Notes: generated by a model not told the origin, from the letters alone. A stretch of 64,000 nt of DNA from Streptomyces thinghirensis (GCA_021502835.1 JAKFGP010000062.1:1-64000), one strand, 5' to 3'; numbered from the stretch's first letter, positions 1-10,512 are shown. Made by a program: numbers and translations.

Positions 1-667
1 GTTGTACTTCGTTCAGTTTCAGATTTGGGTGTTTAACCCTTGTCCAGGAGTTTGTGTAACCTTGTTTTCGCATTTATCGTGAAACGCTTTCGCGTTTTTC
101 GTGCGCCGCTTCAGTCGGCCGGTTGCGCCGGTCTCGGCAGGCGGAGTGGCGTGAAGGTGAAAGGCGCTGCCTCGGTGCGGCCGGGCGCTGGAACGTGGCC
201 AGGTTGCGGACCTGAATAAGAAAATCGATCCCAGTTTATTTTTCAGTGCGGGAGAAAACGCCAGGTCGAGCACGCGCAAATGGCGGTGATTGCCGACTTC
301 ATTGCAGCCTTTGCGGTATTTCTCTTGATGCGCTTCACTGCACCACATTGCGGCGCCGGAAATCGCAGTTGCCTGAGCAAGGGAGGCATGCCGGGTGAAG
401 ATACGTCGAGACGACCTGCACGATCAAGGCCAGGGAGCTAGCGGCCCAGATAGCGCAGTCACGCCGCGCAACTTCGCCGGACGTAGGCGGGGCTCAACAC
501 GCGCTGCCTCAGTGCAGGTGGATGGCCAGTCACCATCTCTGCGGCGGCAGCAACTGGCGACCTGTAACGCCGGACGCACGACAGTCCCGGCCCGTTGCGC
601 CCCGCCCTCGCCGCTCTCCATCTGTTCAGACTTCCTTGAATTCAGGTTCCCGTGTATCGTCAGTGGT
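1..667. other. Region without a recognised gene
   Basis: No reading frame here shows a recognisable family or a convincing start with a ribosome binding site. Bases 1-400 are less GC-rich than the rest of the window. The region ends at the ArsR-type regulator start at 668. It may hold an upstream remnant or the promoter of the metal-response pair. Confidence 0.4.
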
Positions 668-998
668 GTGCTGAATCTCGCCCAAGACATCGAGGTACTG
701 GCAGTTCGGCCGTGCCCTGGCCGGCCGATCCGCTGCCGGCTGCTGCTCGCCCTGCGATCGGCTCCCGCTTACCCGTCCGATCTGGCGGACGCGCTGGACA
801 TTTCCCGGACGCGGCTTTCCAGACCATCTGGCATGTCTGCGCGATTGCGGGTTGGTCGTGGCAGTGCCCGGGGGCCCGCCGCAGCCGCTGCGAACTCGCC
901 GACCCCGCTTGGGGCATGCGCTGGACGACCTGCGCAGCGCCGTGGTGGCTGTCGCCGAGGACGGCACGTGCCCGGATGCCGCAGAGGGCTGCTGCTGA
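668..998 (+). pseudogene. ArsR/SmtB-type metal-responsive repressor, frameshifted
   Basis: This is a winged-helix ArsR-family repressor of about 110 residues. The frame from GTG 668 gives a helix-turn-helix with LADALDISRTRLS at about residues 35-48. A shifted frame then continues with a YELADP-like wing and ends in DGTCPDAAEGCC before TGA 996-998, so a Cys-rich tail is present. The stop overlaps the ATG of the following CDF transporter (ATGA), so the two are translationally coupled. ArsR-type repressors of this kind release DNA on binding metal, which fits the neighbour. At least two indels break the frame, probably sequence errors rather than true decay. Confidence 0.6.
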
Positions 999-1639
999 TG
1001 GCGGCGGAGATCTCTCTCGGTCCGGCTCCGGCCCGTTGGGACGCCCCTGGGCCGCCGCATACGGTTCTGGTCGCGGGGACGATCGCGTACAACGTGATCG
1101 AGGCGATCGTCGCCATCGCGGCGGGATCGAACGCATCATCCTCCGCTCTGATGGGCTTCGGCCTGGACTCTGTGATCGAAGTGTCGTCGGCTGCTGCCGT
1201 CGCCTGGCAGTTCTCCGCTCGTGAGCACCACGTGCGCGAGGCACGGGAGAAGAGGCACTGCGGATCATCGCGGTGTCGTTCTTCGCCCTGGCCGCCTTCG
1301 TATCGGTGGACGCGAGCCGATCCCTGGTCGGCAGCAGGGAAGCCGAGTCGTCACTGACCGGTATCGTGCTGGCCGCCGTGTCCTGGCCGTCATGCCGTTC
1401 CTGTCCGCCGCACCGGCGACCAGCCGGCCGGGAACTCGGGGCGGCAATCGGCTGTCTGGACTCCAAGCGGGCTGCTGTGCACCTGTCTGTCGGCGGTCCT
1501 GCTGGCGAGCCTCGTGGCCAACGCGGTGTTCGGCTTGCCCTGGGCGGACCGACAGCGGCTCTGGTGATCGCGGGGATCGCTGTGAAGGAAGGCCGGGAGG
1601 CGTGGCGCGGGGACGGATGCTGTGCCCCGGCCGGGCTGA
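998..1639 (+). pseudogene. Cation diffusion facilitator (CDF) family transporter, frameshifted
   Basis: This is an integral-membrane divalent-cation exporter. Residues 24-60 read as a transmembrane segment followed by SALMGFGLDSVIEV, the conserved CDF region with the metal-site GxxxDS pattern. After a shift near 1250 the frame gives SFFALAAFVSVDASRSL, and later ALVIAGIAVKEGREAWRGD, the last helix of the family. The tail is Cys-rich (GDGCC). The end is uncertain: TGA 1637-1639 is in the original frame, but a Cys-rich stretch (CGCAPGCGCC) about 45 bases further could also belong. It is coupled to the ArsR-like gene, so metal-induced efflux is the likely job. Confidence 0.6.
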
Positions 1640-1964
1640 GCACGCTCGGAGGCGGGCACCGATCCCCGCCGAGTCGGCGGACCTGTGGCTGCGCCCCGGG
1701 GTGCGGCTGCTGCACCGACCCGATGTCCGAGCGGCTGGAGCATCCTGCCGTCGCACAACTCACAAGGGGAAGCGATTATCGGCCCCCCGAAGGCGCACGC
1801 GCCAGCTCAGGGGCTTTTGTTTCCCAGCGCGCCCAGAGCGCCACGGCCACCACGGTCCCTACCGATCGGTGGCAGGACGGCCGGACCTGCATCCGGCATC
1901 CCGGCATCCGGCATCCATTCGACTTCTTTTTCTGTTTGCGCCCAGATTGAGGAGCATCCTGGCA

Positions 1965-3574
1965 ATGCCCGGCACCACCGCAACTGAACCGTCAGTGCCG
2001 TTGGCACGCAGACGCTGGCTCGCGCTGGCCGCACCCGTCTTCGGTCTGATGATCGTCGGTCTGGACGACGATCCTCACGGTCGCGTTGCCGACACTGGCT
2101 ACTGATCTCGAAGCGACGACCACCGAGTTGCAGTGGTTCACCGACGGATACACCCCTTCCCTTCGCCGGTCTGCTCCTGCCGCTCGGTGTCTGGGCGACC
2201 GGATCGGCCGACGCGCCTGGTGCTGATCGGTGGCCTGCTGCTGTTCGGCGATGGGCTCGGCGATGGTCATGGCGGTCCGACAGCCCCGACGGGCTGGTGA
2301 TCATTGCCCGTGTGGTCATGGGGGCGGGTGCCGCGGCCATCACCCCGCTGGCCCTGGGAATGGTTCCGTTGATGTTCCCGCCCAGGAACGGTCGGAAGGC
2401 GATGGCGACCGCCACCGCCGAGTTCCCCTGGGCCTTCCGCTCGGTCCACTGGCCGGCGGATGGCTGCTGAGCAACTTCTGTGGAAATCGATCTTCCTCAT
2501 CGCCCATCCCGGTTGTCGTCCTGGCCGTCGTCTGGATCATACTGTTCGTCCCGGAGTCCCGTGATCCGCACGCGAAGCGGCTCGACCTCATCGGCGCCGC
2601 TCTGTCGCTCGTGGGTGTCTCGGCGTTCGTGTACGGCGTCATCGAGATCCGAACGCCGGCTGGAGCGACCCGACGGTACTGGTACGTAACCATGGTGGGC
2701 GGCCTGGCTCTGCTGGCGTTGCTGCTGGTGTGGCTGCGTCGAGCTTCCAATCCGCTGGTGGATCTCGGGTTCTTCCGCAACGCCCGATTCACCTGGTCCA
2801 GCGTCGCGATCTCTGCGGTTGATGTTCATCCTGTTCGGCGTGCTGTTAGTGTGTCGCAGTTCCCTGCAGCAGGTGCAGGGCAAGGACGCCATGAACATCG
2901 GCCTTCACCTGCTGCCGATGATCGGTGCCCCTGGTCATCGCTGCGGGCGTCGGCGGCCGGCTGGTAGGCAAGATCGGGACCAAGGTGATCGTCTACCGCC
3001 GGCATGGGTGCTGTGGGTGGCCGGGCTGGGACTGCTGTCCACGGTGAATCCCGACACCGACTTCATGGTCACCGGCACGGCACTGGCCATCATGGGTCTG
3101 GCCTGGGGCTTCACATGCTCCACCACGTTGGACGCGATCCTCGGTTCTCTGCCCAACTACCAGGTGGGCGCAGGATCCCGCTCTCGCCAAGCAGCATGCG
3201 GCAAATCGGTGCTTCAGTGGGTGTCGCGGTATTGCTCTGGGAGCGTGGTTGAACTCCGCCTACCGCAACGGGTCCGACGACGACATTCCAGCCAGGTCTG
3301 CCGCAGCCCGCACAGGAGGCGGTCAGGGACAGCAACGTGGCCGGTACACTCCAGGTCGCGGAGAAGCTCCCGGCCGCGCCCGCCGGCTTCCTCTCTGCGG
3401 ACTTCCGCACGGGACGCCTTCGTGGCCGGCATGTCAACCGTGTCGCTGATCTGTGCCGGCCTCGCCGCCGTCACGGCGGTGGTGGTGGCCGTCCTGCTCC
3501 CGGCTCGCGACAGACAACCACTGGCGGCCGACGAGGCTGAAGAGAAGGCACAGGCCAAGAGCGCCAGGCTGTAG
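1965..3574 (+). pseudogene. MFS drug exporter, DHA2 (EmrB/QacA) type, frameshifted
   Basis: This is a 14-helix-type proton-driven drug exporter of about 535 residues. ATG 1965 follows a GAGGAG ribosome binding site at about 1949. The N terminus has RRRWLALAAPVFGLMIVGLD, then ELQWFTDGYT in another frame, both typical of DHA2 members. Later pieces include a hydrophobic VVLAVVWIILFVPESRDP and FTCSTTLDAILGSLP, and a C-terminal helix at VSLICAGLAAVTAVVVAVLL. At least six indels break the frame. The real stop is TAG 3572-3574, immediately followed by a strong hairpin. No regulator is adjacent, so the substrate is unknown. Confidence 0.75.
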
Positions 3575-3578
3575 AGCT

Positions 3579-3612
3579 CCTGGCCCTCCCGGCCCGTGTC
3601 GGGAGGGCCAGG
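3579..3612 (+). terminator. Hairpin terminator after the MFS gene
   Basis: A perfect 12-bp stem, CCTGGCCCTCCC with GGGAGGGCCAGG, encloses a 10-base loop. It begins five bases after the MFS stop codon, in the usual place for a GC-rich Streptomyces terminator. There is no U-tract. Confidence 0.75.
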
Positions 3613-3700
3613 CCAGGGCGCGGTCCTTTCCCCGTGCCGCACCGCGGCCGACTCGCTGCCGGGCCCGGTGCCTCCCGCCCGGTCCGGCAGCCCCACCACG

Positions 3701-3736
3701 GTGAGGGCCGAAGGCATCATCGCCTTCGGCCCTCAC
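3701..3736. terminator. Bidirectional hairpin between convergent genes
   Basis: A perfect 15-bp inverted repeat (GTGAGGGCCGAAGGC and its complement) surrounds the 6-base loop ATCATC. It sits between the MFS gene and the oppositely oriented SRPBCC gene, so it can stop transcription from both sides. Confidence 0.8.
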
Positions 3737-3752
3737 CATGTGGCTAACCGCG

Positions 3753-4239
3753 TCAGGTAGCCTGGTGCTCCTTCTCCAGCGTCTCCTTCAGGCGCTCCAA
3801 GGTGGTCCTTATCGACTGGCGGTTGTGTGTGACCCGGTCGTGGACGCCGCTGACCCGGGAGCCGACGGTGGCATGAGCCAGCTGCGCTGGTCGATCCAGG
3901 TCTCGGTGACCTTCGTGGCCTGTCCGAAGTCGAGAGCCTCGAACCGGTAGCTCCACAGAGAGACGTTGAGGCCGACGGCCTTGGCCACGAAGGTGAACTC
4001 TGTCCGCGTTCGGCCGCGGTGACCGTGCAGTGGGTCGTCCAGCGGCGCTTGGCGGAGGCGTTGGTCCCGGTGAAGCGCATACCCGGCTTCACCTGACGGT
4101 CCAGGATGTCGCCGCCCTTCACCGTGCCGCCGGTGCATTCCGGGCTCCAGCGGCCCATGTCGGCCACGTTCGTCACCGCGTCGTACACCACGCTGGGGGG
4201 CACCGCGATCTCTATGGACTCCTCGACTCTGACTTCCAT
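3753..4239 (-). pseudogene. SRPBCC (START/polyketide-cyclase-like) protein, frameshifted
   Basis: This is a small ligand-binding-fold protein of about 160 residues. ATG at 4239 gives VEESIEIAVPPSVVYDAVTN, the classic first strand and helix of SRPBCC proteins, followed by MGRWSPECTGG. The C-terminal helix reads TTLERLKETLEKEHQAT before the stop. Two or more indels interrupt the middle. The family binds hydrophobic ligands or acts in lipid or polyketide metabolism. No partner gene here indicates a ligand. Confidence 0.7.
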
Positions 4240-4304
4240 GGGACCTCTTCTCGAAGACGGATGCAGGTCAACAAAAGGCGCTTCGCGAAGGACGCGGAGG
4301 GCAG

Positions 4305-5192
4305 TTATCGGCAGATCCAGGTACACGCCGCAGCCAAGACACCGAGGGCGGTCAGGACTGCGGGGGCGACGGCGACGGCGCACGCCATGCAGAAGGCTGC
4401 GGACGCGGCGAGGGAGTTGCAACATCGTTCGTTGAACAGCAGGTGCCGACGCCGGGCCGCGACCGGGCAGTCGGAGGCGATGTCGGGTTGAGGGCTCTTG
4501 TCGTAGGCCATGCGGGCCAGGGCGCTGGCGGTGACGTGGCGGCCGCACTGGACGCGGGCCGCGCAGTCAGCGCGCATCTCGATCAGTCCGTGGAAGCGTT
4601 CGGCGAAACGGACCGTGAAGCGCCGTTTGGGCAGACCCGCGCAGAACGCGTCGGCGAACTGGGTCAGCAGGTGGTGACGCTGACGCAGGTGCGCCTGCTC
4701 GTGAGCGAGGACGGAGTCGACTTCCTCGTCGCTGAACTCGGCCAGCACGACGTCGGAGAGGACGGCGTGGCCGCCGTCGGGTCCCGGCACGCTGTAGGCG
4801 AGGGGCTGGCGGCTGGGCAGTATCACTGCCGGAATCTGTGCGTCCGCACGGCCGAACAGGGAGAGCAGGGTGAGATGCCGCTCACGCCGCTTGGAGCTCT
4901 GCCGATGAAGTCGGGGAGTAGGCGCGGATCACGCGAGCGACGAACATCCAGGCGAGTACCACGGCGGTCAGATCGAACGGTATCCGCAGTGTCTCGTGCT
5001 CGGCGATTCCTTCGAAGTGGACGACCACCCCGTAGGTGGCCATCAGCAGTCCGCTCAGCGCGCCCAGGCATGCGGCGAGCCATAGGGCCAGCGCTGCGCA
5101 CGGCGCTCGGTAGGGCCATCGGTGTGGGTGACAGCGGCGGAGGCCACTGCCACCAGTAAGACGGACAACAGCACGAAACACAGCGCATCCAC
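4305..5192 (-). pseudogene. M56-family (BlaR1-like) membrane metallopeptidase, frameshifted
   Basis: This is a membrane zinc peptidase of about 295 residues. The likely GTG start at 5192 opens a transmembrane helix (ALCFVLLSVLLVAVASAAV). More membrane segments follow at about residues 30-80. The catalytic motif is LAHEQAHLRQRHH, an HExxH zinc site. A C-terminal helix reads LTALGVLAAACTWICR before the stop. M56 proteins of this length in actinomycetes sit beside BlaI-type repressors and are thought to cleave or signal to them. Here the gene is directly downstream of the BlaI gene on the same strand, about 100 bases away. Two indels break the frame. Confidence 0.8.
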
Positions 5193-5289
5193 GTAACCCC
5201 CGTTACTTTGGTTCACTTGTTTATCCGCGCAACCGCACGCGTCTCCCCCGGCCGCCCTGCGCCACCGCAAGGCGGTCCACCGAGTCGGC

Positions 5290-5655
5290 TCACCGCTTAC
5301 GAGGTGTGCCCCTGGGCGAAGCCGCTCGGCCAGCGCCGCACGGGCTTTCGGGGCCGATGTTGTCGACGAACCGCAGCATGGCCTCGGACTCGTCGCCGGC
5401 GATGCCCAGGGCGTCGGTCATCAGCTCTGTGAACATCTCCTCGCGCGTGGCGACAGCGCTGAAACGGTGTGCCCGAGCCTGGGTGTCCTGCGTGACCAGT
5501 CCCTTCCGCGCCAGGCGCTGCAATGTCGTCATGACGGTCGTGTAGGCCAGCTGCCGCTCGGTCAGGGCCTCGTGCACCTCGCGCACGGTCAGCGGTTCGT
5601 CGGACTGCCAGAGGCTGTCCAGCACCGCCCGCTCGAGGTCACCCAGTCTCGCCAT
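5290..5655 (-). CDS. BlaI/MecI/CopY-family transcriptional repressor
   Basis: This is an intact winged-helix repressor of 121 residues. MARLGDLERAVLDSLW at residues 1-16 and LAYTTVMTTLQRLARKGLV in the recognition helix region match the BlaI family closely. The C-terminal part (EEMFTELMTDALG) is the dimerisation helix, which in this family contains the site cut by the partner protease. ATG 5655 is chosen because MARLG is the usual family start. A candidate operator lies about 50 bases upstream, suggesting autoregulation of this gene and the M56 gene. The regulated output is not evident here. Confidence 0.88.
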   Translation of the reverse strand: MARLGDLERAVLDSLWQSDEPLTVREVHEALTERQLAYTTVMTTLQRLARKGLVTQDTQARAHRFSAVATREEMFTELMTDALGIAGDESEAMLRFVDNIGPESPCGAGRAASPRGTPRKR

Positions 5656-5700
5656 GGCCAGCAGCATAGGACATCCAGCAATCCTTGACTATCCACGTAG

Positions 5701-5716
5701 TACTACTGCAATAGTA
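5701..5716. promoter_or_regulatory. Candidate BlaI operator
   Basis: TACTACTGCAATAGTA contains inverted half sites TACTA and TAGTA separated by six bases, close to the TACTA..TAGTA dyads bound by BlaI/MecI repressors. It lies about 45 bases upstream of the BlaI start and 85 bases before the divergent LuxE-like gene, so it could affect both. Confidence 0.55.
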
Positions 5717-5799
5717 GGTCGCTGCCGCGTCGAGGGCCGGTCGAGCCGGTGAGCCGGCCGGGGCGAGCAGTTCTTGCTGCCCAAAACCTAGGGGGATAC

Positions 5800-6950
5800 A
5801 TGGAACTCGCTGCCATGCTCGGCTGCCCGGACGTCGCCTTCCGGCAGGCCGAGGGCGAGTGGGAAGACTCGGTCACCAGTGCCCCTGCGCGAGGTGTTCG
5901 CCGAGCACGCCGAGCACAACGCCTTCTACCGTGCCCAGTGCGAGGCCGCCGGGTGAGCGCCGAGGACATCAAGACGCTGGCCGACATGGTGAAGATCCCG
6001 CTGCTGCCGGTGCGGATGTTCAAGCAGCCCGACGCGCACGTCCTGATGACGGCCGCACTGACCGACGTCGAGCTGGAGATACGCTCCACCGGCACCGGCG
6101 GCGTGCCCAGCGTCGCCCGCCGTGACGTGAAGACCGTCAGCCGTGTGATGACCGCGATCTTCGCGCAGTACCGGGAGTTCTTCCAGGTCGGCAAGGGCGC
6201 CGGCCTGTTCCTGTGCCCGTCGACCGCCGAGACGCCTGAGATGGGCATGGTCAAGGCGTTCAACGTCCTCAACGGCCTCCTCGACGACCACGCCTACATC
6301 GTCCGCGACTACGCCTTCGACCCCGAGGAGGCCCTCTCTCAACTGGACAAGTGGGAGGAGTCGATGACCCGGCACATCATCGGCCCGCCGTTCCTCGTCG
6401 GCCGACTCCTGCGCTACCTCGAGCTGGAGGACATCACCCTCAAGCTCGACCCCGAGTCCCTCGTGATCACCCTGGGCGGCTGGAAGCGGTACACCGGCGA
6501 GTCCATCAGCCGCGAGGAGTTCAACGCCAAGATCGAGAAGTATCTGGGGATCCCCGCGACCGGGTCCGCGACATGTACGGCATGATCGAGTCGAACATGC
6601 TGGCCATGGAGTGCGAGCACCACCGCAAGCACGTGCCGCCGTGGTCCTACATCTCCATCCGCGACGTGGAGAACACCGACGTCGAACTCACGCCCGGCAA
6701 GACCGGCGTGATCGCCCTAATGGACGCCCTGTCCACCGGCTACCCCGCCTTCATCCTCAGCGAGGACGTCGGCGAGGTCGACCACACCCCCTGCGCGTGC
6801 GGCCGCGCCGGGCAGACGGTGTCCTTCCGCCGCCGCCTGCAGGGCGCCGAACTCGGCTGCTGCGCGGTCAGCATCGAGAAGTTCATCGACAGCCAGGAGA
6901 TCGTCGCCGAGTGCGACGTCCCCGCCGCCGCCACGCCGGTGGAGGGCTGA
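5800..6950 (+). pseudogene. LuxE-like acyl-protein synthetase, frameshifted
   Basis: This is an ANL-superfamily enzyme of about 383 residues, related to LuxE acyl-protein synthetases. ATG 5800 follows a GGGGG stretch. Recognisable pieces are GLFLCPSTAETPEMGMVKAF (the phosphate-binding-type loop), LVITLGGWKRYTGESISREE and RDMYGMIESNMLAMECEHHR, the family's core region, then a CACGRAG cysteine motif. In LuxE the acyl group is activated with ATP and moved to an enzyme cysteine before reduction by LuxC. No LuxC partner is present here. Indels occur at about 5880-5950 and 6560. The gene heads a tight run: the next ATG is five bases after its stop. Confidence 0.78.
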
Positions 6951-6954
6951 CACG

Positions 6955-7354
6955 ATGCCGCGCTACAGCCAGACCGTAGTCGACCACTTCACCAACCCGC
7001 GCAACGCCGGCGAACTCGACACCCCGGACGTGCGCGCGTTCATCGGCAACCCTGTGTGCGGGGGACCAGATCATGCTCACCGCCCGCATCGCCGACGAGG
7101 CCGTCGCCGAGATCCGCTTCCGAGCCCACGGTTGCGCCGCCTCGCTGGCCACCGCCAGCGTCATCACCGAGGCCGCCCTGGGCGCGAAGCTGGCCGACAT
7201 CGAGGCGTGGGACGACGAGCGGGTCGAGGCCCTGCTCGGCGGCCTCGCCCCCGACCAGCGGCACGTCGCCGCACTCGGCCGGCAGGTGGCGCACCGTCTG
7301 GTGACCAACCACCGGGAGGGGTGGACGATGACGCGCCCCTCGTCTGTGCCCTAG
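6955..7354 (+). pseudogene. IscU/NifU-like Fe-S scaffold protein, one frameshift
   Basis: This is an Fe-S cluster assembly scaffold of about 132 residues. The start MPRYSQTVVDHFTNPRNAGE is a textbook IscU N terminus. GNPVCGD supplies the first ligand Cys and RAHGCAASLATAS the second. Where the third Cys of IscU is expected, the sequence reads APDQRHVAALGRQV, with Val in place of Cys. A single indel near 7065 breaks the frame. The gene lies directly before a cysteine desulfurase, the usual sulfur donor for such a scaffold. Loss of the third ligand could mean a modified or transfer-type scaffold. Confidence 0.85.
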
Positions 7355-7376
7355 CCCGTCGGCGCCCACCACGGGT

Positions 7377-8543
7377 GTAGCGGGTATCTACCTCGACCAC
7401 GCGGCCACCAGTCCCGTGTGCGCGCAAGCGGCCGAGGCGGTGATGCGCGGATGCGCATCACCGGCAACTCCTCCAGCCGGCACGACGTCGGCGACGAGGC
7501 CAGGGACGCCCTGGAAACCTCACGCAGGCAGCTGGCCGCGCTGCTGGACTGCGCACCCGGCGACGTCGTGTTCACCGGCGGCGGGTCGGGAGCCGACGCG
7601 CTCGCCGTCGTAGGCACCGTCCTGGCCGCGGATCGCCCGGCCCATGTGATCACCACCGCGATCGAGCACTCCGCCGTCCTGGAATCCTGCGCGATGGCCG
7701 CAGAGCTGGGCGCCGAGATCACCGTCCTGCGCCCAGACTCCTCGGGCTGGATCGACCCCGATGACGTGCGGCGCGCTCTCCGGCCGGACACGGTACTGGT
7801 GTCGGTGATGCACGCAAACAACGAAACCCGGTGTCTTGCAGCCGGTGTCGGAGATCGCCGACATCGCGCACGAGGCCGGTGCGCTGATGCACACCCGACG
7901 CGGTGCAGACCGCGAGCAAGGTGAGCCTGGCCGGTCTGGGTGCGGACCTGGTGTCCGTGTCCGCGCACAAGTTCTACGGCCCCGGTGGGCGTCGGCGCGC
8001 TGAAAGTCGCGCCGGGGGGTGGCTGGCGCCGCTGATCCAGGTGGCAGTCAGGAGCGGGGCCTGCGAGCGGGCACCGAGAACGTGCCCGGCATCCTCGGCA
8101 TGGCAGCGGCCGCCGACGCGGCCATGCACCACCTGGACGATCCCGCCTTCCACGAGCGCCGGCACGCGCTGCGAGCCCGACTGCTCAAGGAACTGGAAGC
8201 CGCCGGCGACATCACCGTCAACGGGGACGGCGCGCCCTGCCTGCCGGAGACGCTGAACGTTTCCTTCGCCGGAGTCCGCGGCGACACCCTCGTCGACATG
8301 CTCGCCGTGCACGGCGTCTGCGTCTCGGCCGGCTCCGCCTGCCACGCCGGCAGCGACGAGCCCTCCCACGTGCTCACCGCGATGGGCATCCCCGCCGAAC
8401 GGGCCCGTGCGGCCGTCCGGTTCAGCCCGGGTCGCGCCACCAACCTGGACGACGTCACCGCGGCAGCCGTACGGACCGCCGACTTCGTCGGCCGGCTGCG
8501 GGCGCTCGGCCCGGCCGACGCACCCCAGCCCGCCCGCGCCTAG
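7377..8543 (+). pseudogene. NifS/IscS-type cysteine desulfurase, frameshifted
   Basis: This is a PLP enzyme that releases sulfur from cysteine, about 385 residues. YLDHAATSPVCAQAAEAV opens the protein. VSVMHANNET, SAHKFYGPGG (PLP Lys) and RAGTENVPGILG follow. The catalytic loop SAGSACHAGSDEPSHVL has the mobile Cys. These motifs are complete, but at least four indels scatter them over three frames. The start codon is uncertain, since no clean ATG or GTG precedes YLDHAAT. Linkage to the IscU-like gene and two U32-family genes suggests sulfur for Fe-S clusters or for a product. Confidence 0.85.
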
Positions 8544-8615
8544 GAACGGGGGCCGGGCACCGACACAACCCAATCCAGGCAGGCCAACACACTGCACCAA
8601 CGGGGGCGGAGACAC

Positions 8616-9652
8616 GTGAGTGATGTAACCGATCAGTGGGAGCTGGCCCCGCCGCACACCGAACGGGAAGCCCCGTTCGTGGCGGTGCCCGACCCGACCA
8701 CGGCAGCCGCCGTCGGGCTCGATGCGCCGGTGCGGAACCTGCAGATGCTGGAGCTGCAGATCACCGGCGGCGCCACCGAGATCTACCTGGCGCAGCGCGC
8801 GCCCGCCGACACGGCGGTCAGTTTGACGCCCTGCCGGGAAAGCGCGACGGCGATGCGACCCAGGTGTCCAACCGGCGCCTGGTGAAGGAGATCATCAGCC
8901 AGGCCCACGCGGCCGGACTGAAGGTCAATCTGTGCGCGGACGCCCCCGCGCGTCGCCGCGGGCGACAAGGAGGCGTTCCTCGCTCATGTCGCCCAGGGCA
9001 TCGACGCGGGCGCGACACCGTCGTCGTCGGCGCCCTGCCCACCGCCCGGTGGATCGCCGACACCCATCCCGGCGTCCCGCTCGTCGCCGGCGCCCCCTCG
9101 GGGTGAGCACGGCCGCCTACGCGCTACGGCTGCAGGAGACATACGGGGTGCGGCGGATCGTCGTCCCGCACGCCACTGGTCTCGACGAGATCGCCGCGTT
9201 CTGTCCCCTGGACGGCCTCGAAATCGAGGCCCGTCCAGACCGGGTCGGGCGCCGACTGCCATCACCGCCGACTGCCCGACCAGCCTGGCCCGGCCTCGGC
9301 TGCCGCGCCGGCTACCAGAGCGCACCCGCGCCGAGGGTGCCCCGGTGGATCTGGGTGGATTCCTGGACGGCGCGTCGGACTGCGCCCTGTGTGACGTGCC
9401 GTCCCTGGTCGCGCTCGGGGTGGCTGCCCTGCAGATCCCCCGGCCGGGAAAGCCCGATCATCCGCCAGAACGCCAAGATCACCCAGATGTATCGGCGGGC
9501 ACTGGACGGCGTCGCGAGGGGCTGGAGCACGAAGCAGACCATCGCCGACATCGACCGCGTCGAGCTGACGTGGCAGATGGGCTGGGTGCCGCGGATGTGC
9601 GAGCAGCAACGCTGCCGCTTCCGTGACACCCCGCGCCGCCACCCATGTCTAG
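8616..9652 (+). pseudogene. Peptidase U32 family protein (UbiU-like), frameshifted
   Basis: This is a U32-family TIM-barrel-like protein of about 345 residues. GTG 8616 opens the frame, and the N-terminal region reads NLQMLELQITGGATEIYLA. The middle gives GLKVNLCADAP, GADTVVVGALPTARWI and YGVRRIVVPHATGLDEIA, a barrel pattern. The C-terminal part has DCALCDVPSLVALGVAALQI followed by PGRESPI and later RMCEQQRC, four cysteines in the place where UbiU/UbiV-type proteins bind a [4Fe-4S] cluster. U32 members of this group carry out oxygen-independent hydroxylations or tRNA/rRNA modification rather than proteolysis. About four indels are present. The likely stop is TAG 9650-9652. Confidence 0.75.
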
Positions 9653-9670
9653 GCCGGCAGGAGAGTGACC

Positions 9671-10504
9671 ATGACCGTGGAAGTCCGCCTGACCACGACG
9701 GCCAGGCTGGACGAAGTCCTCCGCCTGCCCGTCGACGCGGTGAGCATCGGGCAGGAAGGCTGCGCGGCCAAGCTGCCCCGCCCGGGACACGCTGCGGCAG
9801 GCCGTGGACCGCATCACCGCTACGGGCCGACGAGCCGGTCTGGTCCTGCCCACCGCCTGGCAGCGCACCGGCGCCCAACTCGTCGACCTCGCCGCCGGAC
9901 CTGGCCCAGCGGGTCCCGCTCACACTGACCGTCAACGACCTCGGCACTGCCGCCGCGCTCGCCGGCTCGGGCCAGGAACTGGCGGCCGGGCTCACCCTGA
10001 TGTCCGGACGGCCGCACGACGCCGCCCAAGCGCCACGACGTCCGCTGCAGCCCCCGGTGTTCGAAGACGCCTACCTGCAAGAACTCAAAGGCTTCGGCAT
10101 CCGCACACTGGAAACGGAGGCCGAAGCCGACGTGCCTGACCGGCCGGGCTGGCAGGTGCGGCGCCTGATCGACGTCACCCCGCTCGCCTGGGCCCGGTCC
10201 TGCCCCACCGCCCGCCATCACCAACTCGCCCCGCCCACTGCGCCGACACCTGCGACCAGCCGATCGACTTGGTCGCCACCCACCCGCTGGCAGCTCGGCC
10301 ACGGACACCGCGAACCCATCCCCATGGCCGACCGCCCCGCCCAGGTGCCCCTGACCGTGTACGGCAACGCCGTGTACGCCACCACACCCACCGCGCACGC
10401 CGGCGACAACAACGTGATCATCGACGCCCGCTTCTACAGCCCGGACGCGCTGACCGAGCGCCTGGCCACCGTGCGCCCCCTCCGTATCCGCGGCATCCCT
10501 CTAG
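9671..10504 (+). pseudogene. Second U32 family protein (UbiV-like), frameshifted
   Basis: This is a shorter U32-like protein of about 277 residues, starting at ATG 9671 only 18 bases after its sister gene. MTVEVRLTTTARLDEVLRLP and VDAVSIGQEGCAAKLP resemble the UbiV first strand. LTLTVNDLGTAAALAGSG is the typical ND-loop strand. Cysteines occur at ARSCPT and, in another frame, CADTCDQPIDL, matching a candidate cluster-binding set. The ending VPLTVYGNAVYATT is followed by NNVIIDARFYSPDALTERL. In known systems UbiU and UbiV act as a heterodimer, so this pair likely does too. At least three indels. Confidence 0.68.
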
Positions 10505-10512
10505 GAGCCCCC

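Noticed and set aside
19..348. A 109-codon minus-strand frame at the left edge
   Set aside because: No recognisable motif, no clear ribosome site and composition unlike the genes nearby.
660..1763. Long minus-strand frame opposite the ArsR/CDF pair
   Set aside because: Low-complexity Arg/Pro/Ser-rich product typical of the antisense of GC-rich coding sequence; the plus strand carries recognisable motifs.
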